Below, piece after piece: positions 14,791-21,535 of a stretch of 36,725 bases of DNA (the first letter of the stretch is position 1; the number at the start of each line of letters is the position of its first letter). Made by a program: the position numbers and the translations under genes. This stretch comes from a virus: the IMG/VR virus record IMGVR_UViG_3300047994_000035, positions 1-36,725 of that record; one strand, given 5' to 3'. Below the pieces are notes generated by a model that saw only the letters and a list, made by a program, of their open reading frames with translations, was not told where the DNA came from and did no database searches.

Positions 14791-15312
14791 CTTCCCGCTC
14801 CCATTCCAGGCGGTCCCAGTTGAACGTCCCGCCCTTCAATTCGCCCAGCGCGATCACCGCGGCAAAGCGCCGGACGGCTGACCATTTCAGCGCCACGTCC
14901 CACGGCACCCCGCCGCCGGCCAGGATCAGCATGTCGAGCAAAGCGGGGTGCCGGCTCAGTTTTTTGCGATGGCCCGCTCGCCGTCTTCGTCTTCGCCGGC
15001 CCGCTCGCCGTCTTCGTCTTCGCCGGCCGGCACGGCGTCGCCATAGAGCTGCTTGCCGGCCGCGGCGATGCCGTCATGGCCGACCAGCACGGCGTTGCGG
15101 CGGATCGCCGTCTTGGTGGACGCCACCGGCACCGGCACGCCGTCGATGCTCGCGACCGAGGCGATGATCAGCGCGTATTGCATCCACACCTTGTTGTCGG
15201 CGGCGGACCCGGCCGCCTCCATCAGATCCATCATCTGCGCCGGGTCGACCACCTGCAATTGCAGCACCCGCCCGCGCGCATCCGTGACGGTCATGTCGGC
15301 AGCATCGCTCAT
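14783..15312 (-). CDS. Tail assembly chaperone GT, made by -1 frameshift
   Basis: If ribosomes slip back one base at 14959-14965, the G protein continues for 58 more residues in the -1 frame, ending at the TGA at 14785-14783. The fusion is about 176 residues. The extension begins LSRHPALLDMLILAGGGVPW and continues with WSAVRRFAAVIALGELKGG. It is open throughout, has high GC at third positions, and resembles the T part of GT chaperones in tailed phages. Its stop overlaps the next gene's start, as in the rest of this operon. GT proteins bind the tape measure and recruit tube subunits. The frameshift is inferred from sequence; no independent start exists for the T part. Confidence 0.85.
14956..15312 (-). 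CDS. Tail assembly chaperone G
   Basis: This is the zero-frame product of the G/GT pair, 118 residues from the ATG at 15312, whose ATGA overlaps the tube-protein stop. About 22-90 (VVDPAQMMDLMEAAGSAADN, KVWMQYALIIASVASIDGVP) is the helical chaperone domain. The C-terminus is acidic and contains a perfect tandem repeat of GEDEDGERA, then AIAKN. The stop codon directly follows the slippery heptamer, so most ribosomes end here and a minority make GT. Together the two proteins should coat the tape measure before tube polymerisation. Confidence 0.88.
   Translation of the reverse strand: MSDAADMTVTDARGRVLQLQVVDPAQMMDLMEAAGSAADNKVWMQYALIIASVASIDGVPVPVASTKTAIRRNAVLVGHDGIAAAGKQLYGDAVPAGEDEDGERAGEDEDGERAIAKN
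14959..14965 (-). promoter_or_regulatory. Programmed -1 ribosomal frameshift site A AAA AAC
   Basis: On the minus strand the G reading frame ends GCA AAA AAC TGA. This contains A AAA AAC in exactly the X XXY YYZ phase needed for a -1 slip, with the zero-frame stop as the next codon. The -1 frame then stays open for 58 codons with T-like sequence. This is the classic arrangement of tail G/GT genes. Confidence 0.85.
14971..15024 (-). repeat. Perfect 27-bp tandem duplication in the chaperone gene
   Basis: Two identical 27-bp units (14971-14997 and 14998-15024) stand head to tail, just upstream of the slippery site on the message. They encode the doubled GEDEDGERA peptide. Being an exact multiple of three, the duplication keeps the frame. 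It lengthens the acidic linker between the G domain and the frameshift point. Confidence 0.85.
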
Positions 15313-15764
15313 ACCTGGCGCCTCCGCCCGGCTTCGAATTCGAGCGTCTGCTTCACGAACGCGTCGCCTTTCCACGTGCCGGCATTGCCCAGCGTGATCG
15401 TCACGTTGTCGAAGACATAGGTGGTGGTGCTGCCATCCGTCTCGGTGATGTATTGATACAGCATCCCCGTCATATACAGGCCGGTCGTGTACCAGGCCGT
15501 CTCTTCCACGGCGATCACGTTTTCCAGCGCGTTGGAGCCGCGTTCCAACCCGAAGCTGCCATTCCAGCCCATCGGCAGAGCGGCGCGCATGATCACGCCG
15601 TCGAGCCGGTTGGATTTCAGCTTCGTCTTCTCTTGCTTGGCGTCGAAATCGGTCACGTTGGGCATGTCCACCCGCGTGGTGACGCCGGTGCCGGTGCCCA
15701 TGAGCAGCACCAGCGACACGTCGCGCCCGACAGACGCCTTGGCGCTGCTATTGATGACAGGCAT
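15309..15764 (-). CDS. Tail tube protein
   Basis: This 151-residue protein directly follows the sheath gene (4-base gap) and precedes the chaperones, the standard place for the tube. It is beta-rich: MGTGTGVTTRVDMPNVTDFD, a middle with LKSNRLDGVIMRAALPMGWNGSF (about 53-75) and a C-terminus TYVFDNVTITLGNAGTWKGD. The phrase on mutating a background and looking at the effect on the GSFGLERG region matches Mu-like tube proteins in style. It should polymerise into the inner tube around the tape measure. Identity rests mainly on gene order, size and beta content. Confidence 0.85.
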   Translation of the reverse strand: MPVINSSAKASVGRDVSLVLLMGTGTGVTTRVDMPNVTDFDAKQEKTKLKSNRLDGVIMRAALPMGWNGSFGLERGSNALENVIAVEETAWYTTGLYMTGMLYQYITETDGSTTTYVFDNVTITLGNAGTWKGDAFVKQTLEFEAGRRRQV

Positions 15765-15768
15765 CTAT

Positions 15769-17328
15769 CTAGCTCCCCACTTGCCCGGACGGCGTGGTCT
15801 GTTTGGCCACCGTCACCGTCTGCCCGCCCTCGATGTTGGCGATGAATTTCTCGTTGATCGCCTGGTACTGCACCTGGCAATCCGCCTGCACGTAGCCGAG
15901 CGAGGTACGGGTGAAGGGATTGTTGCTGGTGTCGCAGATCACGCCGAAGGGCAGCGAGCCATCCAGCGTGCCCAGCAGCCCCTGGCCCAGCAGGTTCTGG
16001 AAGAAGCCCAGCAACGTCGCGCGGATGCGCTGGAATAGCGTGGAATTGACCACCTGCCCGACATAGGCCCCCATCCCCGCCGCGATCGTCGCCGCGATGT
16101 AGTTGGTCATGCGGGTGTAGTTGTCGCCGTTCGTCGCCGCGTTGCTGGACGAGTTGTGCCCGCAGCGCACGCCCCAATAGGCGCCCCCGGGTTGCGGGTT
16201 GGAAATCACGTCGATCCCCGCCTGAAACAGCGTCTGCAATTCGACCGACGCATAAGTCGTCGCCGCCGACGCGCCGGGCAGGCCGGATTTCTGCGAACCC
16301 GCGATGCTGTAAAGCTGCTTGTTCAGGCTGCTGTTCTGCGGCGAAAGATTGCCTAAGCGGCCCGCCACGAAACCTTGCGGCGACACCAGGCGCAGGACCT
16401 GATTGACCGGATCATTCCAGTAAATCCAGTCGCCGAACATGTGCTTGACGGCATAGCTGTCGAGCCCCGCCGTCGCCTTGGCCGTGACCGCGTTGGCGAT
16501 GGTATCCCCGGCGGGCGTCACGGTGATCATATAGACGCCTTCAGACAGGCCGAACGCCGCCTGAGTCGTCCACTGCGTCGCGTCGTCGGCGTCGGCCAGC
16601 AACCCGATGGAACAGCCCTGGCCGCGCAGCGCATACATGCCCGTCCGCGGCGTCGTGTCCGCGCCGATCAGCACGGCGGCCGTCAACGTGGTCACGCCAT
16701 CCGTGCCGCCGGTCAGGCTGTAAGTCGCAGCCGCCGGCGTCGTGGCGCCCACGCCAGCCGTGGCGGTGATCAGCAGCGAAGGCGGGCGCAGAATGCCGTT
16801 GCCGGTGTTGATCGCCGCGGCCAGCGCCACCCAGAACGCGTTCCCGCTTCCGGCGATGTTGTTGTAGACCTCGGGCGTCCGCCCGGGCAGCCCTACCACC
16901 GCCTGCCAGGTATTGGCCTTCGACCCGGCGCTGATCGCCACGGTGATCGAATTGCCCAGCGTGCCGGTATACTTGGCGGTGAAGGTGATGCAGTTGGTCA
17001 GCGCCGTCACCGTCGCCGCCACGTCCGTGCCATCGGTCACGCGGACGCATTTGAAGGCGGAGGCACCCTGCTGCACCGCGGTGGCCACCTGGGTGCCCAT
17101 GTCGTATTTGCGGTTCTGGATGGCGCCGAAGGCCAGCGCGTAATCGCCCATCGCCGAGCAGATGACCGGCTGATTGACCGGCCCCCATTGCGCCGTGCCC
17201 ACCACGCCGATGACGTTGGTCGGCACCCCGTTCAACACCAGGTTCTGCGGCGGCACGATCTGGACATAGAGATCGGGCACCACAAGCGCCGTGGTGTTGA
17301 GCGCGCCTTGCTGGGTGATCTGCGCCAT
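15769..17328 (-). CDS. Tail sheath protein (Mu gpL-like)
   Basis: This 519-residue protein has sheath features. The N-terminus NLVLNGVPTNVIGVVGTAQWGPVNQP (about 30-55) is the G-x-x-G-T-A-x-x-G-P-V segment that begins most phage sheath proteins, followed by SAMGDYALAFG. The middle (about 110-230) carries an inserted beta domain with KYTGTLGNSITVAIS and SLTGGTDGV. The C-terminal half contains DWIYWNDPV, SPQGFVAGRLG and helical segments, with RTSLGYVQADCQVQYQAINEKFIAN near the end forming the inter-subunit linking strand. It contracts to drive the tube through the envelope. The preceding DUF2635-like gene agrees with a Mu-type arrangement. Confidence 0.95.
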   Translation of the reverse strand: MAQITQQGALNTTALVVPDLYVQIVPPQNLVLNGVPTNVIGVVGTAQWGPVNQPVICSAMGDYALAFGAIQNRKYDMGTQVATAVQQGASAFKCVRVTDGTDVAATVTALTNCITFTAKYTGTLGNSITVAISAGSKANTWQAVVGLPGRTPEVYNNIAGSGNAFWVALAAAINTGNGILRPPSLLITATAGVGATTPAAATYSLTGGTDGVTTLTAAVLIGADTTPRTGMYALRGQGCSIGLLADADDATQWTTQAAFGLSEGVYMITVTPAGDTIANAVTAKATAGLDSYAVKHMFGDWIYWNDPVNQVLRLVSPQGFVAGRLGNLSPQNSSLNKQLYSIAGSQKSGLPGASAATTYASVELQTLFQAGIDVISNPQPGGAYWGVRCGHNSSSNAATNGDNYTRMTNYIAATIAAGMGAYVGQVVNSTLFQRIRATLLGFFQNLLGQGLLGTLDGSLPFGVICDTSNNPFTRTSLGYVQADCQVQYQAINEKFIANIEGGQTVTVAKQTTPSGQVGS

Positions 17329-17331
17329 GGA

Positions 17332-17490
17332 TCAGCCCTCCGCCTTCGGCGCGGGCGGGACCGCCACGCGGATCAGATGCGAGCCGACGCGTTCGGCCAG
17401 CATTTCCGACGGGACATCGGTCAGCTTGTCGCCGATCGCGTGGCCGTCGAAGACCTGGATCACGACGTAATGGTAGCTCTGGTCGGGCAT
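17332..17490 (-). CDS. Small DUF2635-like protein (Mu gp38 position)
   Basis: A 52-residue frame starts at the ATG at 17490, 10 bases after the tail-terminator stop, and ends 3 bases before the sheath start. The sequence is beta-like (YHYVVIQVFDGHAIGD) with a Pro-rich end (VAVPPAPKAEG). In Mu-like phages a small DUF2635 gene (gp38) sits exactly between the gp37-like and sheath genes, so I assign it by size and place. Function in that family is unknown. Longer frames in this stretch are shadows of the terminator gene. Confidence 0.65.
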   Translation of the reverse strand: MPDQSYHYVVIQVFDGHAIGDKLTDVPSEMLAERVGSHLIRVAVPPAPKAEG

Positions 17491-17500
17491 TGACGGGCTC

Positions 17501-18301
17501 CTAGTGAGGCAGGCCGATCTGATCGGCGTTGATGAGGTCCGTGCTGGTCGGCGCTTCGGTGCTGACCACCGCCGCCAGCCGTGCGCCGGTCGCCGTCGTG
17601 GCGGTGCTGAATTCGCACTGGTAACAAAGGTCCCGGCGGTAGAGCCGGTCGGCCTGGCCCGTGTCGAACGACACGGTATCGGCGTAGAGCAGCCGGGCCT
17701 CGCTTTGGTCCGGCAGCGGCAGCCAATCCGTTGCCGCGAGGGTCGCATCGATCGCGATGGCCATGGCGTCGCGCGTCGCGGGGTCCGGCGCCCAGATGGA
17801 CACCCGGAAGCGCTGCGCCTGCATGCGGGTTTCGGTCCACATCGCGCCGTCGGCATACACCGCCGCCGACACCACGCCAGGCCCGCAGGTCAGCGCCGCG
17901 CCCGACGCCGTGCCGCCGCATTCGGCCGCCAGCGCCGCCGCCACACTCGCCGGCGTATCGCCCGAAGCGGTGCGGTAGGTAAACGCCAGCCAGCCAATCT
18001 GCACCGCCGCCACCTGGCCCAGCGCCGCCGTGCCGCCGAACGTGACCACCTGGCCGGACACCACCACGGTGAGCGAAGGCGTGGCGGTCGAGACATCGAT
18101 CTCACGGTCCAGATAGCGCGTGGTGCGGCGGACGCCCCGCTCGGGGTAGACGCTGACATTGACCAGCCCGGCGGCCAGGTCGGCATCGAGCGCCGCCGGG
18201 ACCGGCCAGCCGCGGTAGATTCGCGCCGTCGCGGCCACCGCCAGCGCAGGCGGCGCCACCGCCGCGACCAAGGCGTTTTCCACGTCGCTTTGGTCGGCCA
18301 T
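17501..18301 (-). CDS. Tail terminator-like protein (Mu gp37 position)
   Basis: This 266-residue protein begins MADQSDVENALVAAVAPPAL, a helical start common in tail-terminator proteins. It has ARIYRGWPVPAALDADLAAG and VNVSVYPERGVRRTTRYLDR (about 27-67), then beta-rich sequence. About 155-180 (RMQAQRFRVSIWAPDPATRD) and the helical AMAIAIDATLA match the R-x-x-x-I-x-W-x-P-x-P-x-x-R-D pattern seen in these proteins. It lies between the neck proteins and the sheath, where the terminator capping the tail tube is expected. Its start touches the upstream gene's stop in a TGATG-type overlap. Confidence 0.78.
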   Translation of the reverse strand: MADQSDVENALVAAVAPPALAVAATARIYRGWPVPAALDADLAAGLVNVSVYPERGVRRTTRYLDREIDVSTATPSLTVVVSGQVVTFGGTAALGQVAAVQIGWLAFTYRTASGDTPASVAAALAAECGGTASGAALTCGPGVVSAAVYADGAMWTETRMQAQRFRVSIWAPDPATRDAMAIAIDATLAATDWLPLPDQSEARLLYADTVSFDTGQADRLYRRDLCYQCEFSTATTATGARLAAVVSTEAPTSTDLINADQIGLPH

Positions 18302-18963
18302 TACGCGGCGACCAGAACGGCGGCCAGATGCAGCCCCTGCGGCTGGCGGTTGACCAGCGAGACGACGTAGCGCCGCCCGGCATCATCGACCACGATATCG
18401 GCGTTGCTCGGCATTACCCCGCCCCACGGCAGCAGGATTTCGACCAGCGGCAATTTGCCATCGGCGGGCAATTTGGTGGCGTTGCTCTCCGACCGGCCTT
18501 TGGGCAGCAGCGCCGCGGGCCAGCCGGTCAGCACGGGGACCAGATTGGCCGCCGTCTCGCCGCCATAACCACCGATGCCAGCGACGGCCGCCGGCGCCCG
18601 GCTGATGGTCAGCACGGCGTTGCAGCGGATCACCAGCGCGGGCGCCACGCCGCCGCATGCGGCCACGAAATAGGTCCAGCCTTCATCCGGCCCGCTGCCC
18701 TGGCCGACGAGGTAATCACCGGTCAGCAGCGCCGCCGGGTTGCCCAGCAGATAGAACGCCGCCTTGTCGAACACCTGCTGCGACTTGAATTGCAGCGCCG
18801 CGGCCACGTCGAAATCGGCCGTGATCGAGCCCACCAGCGTGCCGGACCCAATCGGCGCCGACGCGCCGGACGGGCGGTATTGATTGACCGTGTAGCCCAG
18901 GATCGCCCCGGCCTTGCCCAGACCATACTGGACCTTCGCCCGGATCAGCGCGCGGCTGACCAT
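18301..18963 (-). CDS. Neck / head-tail joining protein (stopper candidate), unassigned
   Basis: The start is taken at the ATG at 18963, which overlaps the previous stop by one base (TGATG), giving 220 residues; longer versions only add shadow sequence. It opens MVSRALIRAKVQYGLGKAGAI and continues with beta-rich stretches (GTLVGSITADFDVA, AFYLLGNPAALLTGDYLVG, GWTYFVAACGGVAPALVIRC). The ending VDDAGRRYVVSLVNRQPQGLH is reminiscent of head-closure proteins. Placed between the adaptor candidate and the tail terminator, it is the natural candidate for the head-tail stopper. I do not recognise a named family. Confidence 0.72.
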   Translation of the reverse strand: MVSRALIRAKVQYGLGKAGAILGYTVNQYRPSGASAPIGSGTLVGSITADFDVAAALQFKSQQVFDKAAFYLLGNPAALLTGDYLVGQGSGPDEGWTYFVAACGGVAPALVIRCNAVLTISRAPAAVAGIGGYGGETAANLVPVLTGWPAALLPKGRSESNATKLPADGKLPLVEILLPWGGVMPSNADIVVDDAGRRYVVSLVNRQPQGLHLAAVLVAA

Positions 18964-19385
18964 CAGACGACGAAGGAGACGCCGCCCTCGCCCAGGCCTG
19001 GACCGGGCGGGATGCCGAAGAAACGGCAGAGGCGTCGGCACCATTGATCCAAGAGCTTCGAGCGGTCGCGCACTTCGTTCCTGTTGTGGACCCACACCGC
19101 GGCGCTGTCCGTATCAAGGTTTGCGCTCGCCGACGCAACCGCCCCTTCCAAGGCATAGAGCCCAGGCACCGTGCCGCTGCCATTAAGGAAAAACCGCATC
19201 ACCTGCAGCTCCTCCGGCCTGGCGTTGGTCATCTTGTATTCGAGCACGCCATAGGCCTGGTAAAACCGGTCGCCGACGAAGCCCGCATTGCCCGGGCCGT
19301 ACATGTCATACCCCGCGTAACGCCTGATATCGGCCCGCTCCCCATCCGCCAGCGCCGCCGTGGACAGGCCGGCGGTGAAGCTCAC
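18963..19385 (-). CDS. Head-tail connector (adaptor) candidate
   Basis: A GTG at 19385 overlaps the TGA of the upstream esterase gene (GTGA) and gives 140 residues. The sequence LSTAALADGERADIRRYAGYDMYG (about 6-29) is a helical start frequent in alphaproteobacterial phage neck proteins. Helices around VLEYKMTNARPEELQVMRFFL and RSKLLDQWCRRLCRFFGIPP follow. Small all-helical proteins in this place usually bind the portal base. Function is inferred from position and predicted helices. Confidence 0.7.
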   Translation of the reverse strand: MSFTAGLSTAALADGERADIRRYAGYDMYGPGNAGFVGDRFYQAYGVLEYKMTNARPEELQVMRFFLNGSGTVPGLYALEGAVASASANLDTDSAAVWVHNRNEVRDRSKLLDQWCRRLCRFFGIPPGPGLGEGGVSFVV

Positions 19386-21535
19386 GGCGCCACCATCTGC
19401 GCCACCGGCACCGTCGCCGACAGCGCCGCGTAATCCGCCTGCGTCGGGTGCGTCCCGTCGATCGAGTAATAATACGCCGTGCTCGCATTGAACGGCCAAT
19501 AGCCGCCGTTCAGCGTCAGCGTGCCCGCCGCGTTGATCTCGATCGCCCCCGCCGGATCGAACACCCCCGCCAGCGGATGCCCCGCTTGGCCCGCCACAAT
19601 CGCCCCCGTCGTGCCGGGGCTGACCGGCGTATACACCCCGGCCCAGGTCGCGATCTGCGCCGCCGTGCCGCTCACCGTCACCGGGCACCCCGCCCGCACC
19701 CACGTGTTATACCCCGCCCGCACCGCCTCCACCGCCGGGCGCTGCAGCATCGCGGTCAGCGTCGTATACGTGCCATTCCCCGCCACCGGCAGGGTCAGCC
19801 CGGCATCGGTGAACAACTCGAACGTGTTGGTGCTGATCGCCCCGATATAGAACGTGCCGTTCATCGCCGTGTTGCCGACGCCGCCTTGCAGCGTCACGGA
19901 GGCGCCGTTGGCGAACCCCGACGCATATGACCCGGACAGCGTGAGCACCATCGGCGACGCATTGGTCGCCGATGCGATCAGCATCCCGCCCGGCGCCTGG
20001 TTGGCCGTGCTTTTCAGGCTGTCATTCGTCACCACCCGCGGCAGCAGCGTGGCCTTCCAGATGCGGGGGTAGATCGTCCCCGCCGGGCCGCGCTTGCGCC
20101 ATTCCGCCCAGCGCACCAAATCCTGGGCCTGGACCGTCGCCAGCGACGACGGCGAACCCTGCGTCACCCCGCCGATGCTGATATCGTTGGTGTTGCCCTC
20201 ATCGATGATGTCGCTGACCGCCGCCGCGTTCAGCATGCGGTTGCGCGCCAGCGGCTGCACCCAGTCATACATATAGGCGCCCAGCCGGCAGCGGTCGAAA
20301 TACGGAATACCGGCCGTCATCAGCGCGCCCATGATGAAACCGCGGTCGTAAATATCCCCCGTGCCGGCGCAGATGCTATCCCCCGCCGTCATCACCACGG
20401 CCAGGTCCAGCCCGGCATCCGGGGTGGCCTCGATCTCGGTCGGCCCATACATCAGGTTATTGGTGCCGGACGCCTCCCACGCCGTGCCGGACGTGGTCAA
20501 CTGGTTGCTGGCATTACCCCCGGCGGACACGTAATTGCTGTTCTGTCCGGCCGGCAAAGACGGCCCGGCCGTCACGGCCGTTCCCTGGCTGCTGGGCCCC
20601 AGCGGATAGGTCGGCACCGTCACCCCGGAGGCATATTGCGTGGGCGACAGCGGCGACACCTGCGCCCCCGTATCGGTCCATGTCGTCGTGTTCGGCTGCG
20701 CTGGGATTTGCGTAAACAAATCAGCACCGCCCCCCGCGCCGCGGTAGATGTTATACGCGGTGGGCTGCGTCGCCGTGCCCAGCGCCCCGGCAGGCGCGGT
20801 AATGACCAGTTGCACGCTGGACGTGCTGCCGGTGGTGGTCACGGCTTGGTTGGCCGCCACGGCACTTTCCCCCGCAGCGCCGCCCACGGCGCTCACGCGG
20901 TAGTTGTAGGTATTGGCCGCCAGCGTGCCGCCCGTGCTGGACCCGGCAGCGGAGAAGCTGGGTGTCTTCATCGTCTGCAGGAAGGTCCGCACGCAGACAG
21001 CCGTGCTGGCCGGCACGCTGATGCCAACGGGGTCCGTCAAAACCTCGGAGAGCGGCGGAATGCTCACCGTGGCGGGCGGATTGATGGTGCTGGATGAGCT
21101 GCCCGTAATCCCGGTGCCAGCCGTCCCGTAGGTGAGTGGGATAAAGGTGTTGGCCGGGTATTCCAGCACGGCGGAGAGCGTCACGGGATAGATCGGCGCG
21201 TATTGGCCGCCGCTATATTCGCCCACCCCGCTATCGATGACATTCTTGAACCGGACCCGCAAATCATGCACGGCGCCCGCCGTGGTGAAGCACACCCGGC
21301 TGGTGCCGCCAATATCCGTGGTGCCGTTGGACGTGCCCGTGTTCATCCAACGCCCGCCCAGCAGCGGCACGCCGATCGTGCGGGACGGGTAGGGGCTATT
21401 AAAGGCGTTCATCGTATTCAGCACGCCATGGGCATTCAGCGGCGCCGCGCCGGACGCCTGGCCCAAATTGCCCTGCGCCAGCGCCAGGCTGGGCAGCAGC
21501 GCCAGCAGCGCGGCGCGGATCATCGCGCGGATCAT
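19382..21535 (-). CDS. Secreted-type SGNH/GDSL esterase with Fn3- and fibre-like domains
   Basis: The start is taken at the ATG at 21535 (ATGA overlap with the upstream gene), giving 717 residues. The N-terminus MIRAMIRAALLALLPSLALA is a Sec-type signal peptide, with cleavage near 20-21. After a beta region, about 191-300 looks like a fibronectin-III domain (NTYNYRVSAVGGAAGESA, YNIYRGAGGG). The SGNH hydrolase signature follows: GDS at 385-387, GNTND at 447-451 and DGTHP at 693-697, with Ser387, Asn450, Asp693 and His696 as likely active-site residues. An E1_FCCH-like beta insert lies near 520-590 (TNASPMVLTLSGSYASGFAN). It could remove acyl groups from surface polysaccharide. A signal peptide and a place between capsid and neck genes are unusual for such a protein. 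Confidence 0.85.
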   Translation of the reverse strand: MIRAMIRAALLALLPSLALAQGNLGQASGAAPLNAHGVLNTMNAFNSPYPSRTIGVPLLGGRWMNTGTSNGTTDIGGTSRVCFTTAGAVHDLRVRFKNVIDSGVGEYSGGQYAPIYPVTLSAVLEYPANTFIPLTYGTAGTGITGSSSSTINPPATVSIPPLSEVLTDPVGISVPASTAVCVRTFLQTMKTPSFSAAGSSTGGTLAANTYNYRVSAVGGAAGESAVAANQAVTTTGSTSSVQLVITAPAGALGTATQPTAYNIYRGAGGGADLFTQIPAQPNTTTWTDTGAQVSPLSPTQYASGVTVPTYPLGPSSQGTAVTAGPSLPAGQNSNYVSAGGNASNQLTTSGTAWEASGTNNLMYGPTEIEATPDAGLDLAVVMTAGDSICAGTGDIYDRGFIMGALMTAGIPYFDRCRLGAYMYDWVQPLARNRMLNAAAVSDIIDEGNTNDISIGGVTQGSPSSLATVQAQDLVRWAEWRKRGPAGTIYPRIWKATLLPRVVTNDSLKSTANQAPGGMLIASATNASPMVLTLSGSYASGFANGASVTLQGGVGNTAMNGTFYIGAISTNTFELFTDAGLTLPVAGNGTYTTLTAMLQRPAVEAVRAGYNTWVRAGCPVTVSGTAAQIATWAGVYTPVSPGTTGAIVAGQAGHPLAGVFDPAGAIEINAAGTLTLNGGYWPFNASTAYYYSIDGTHPTQADYAALSATVPVAQMVAP

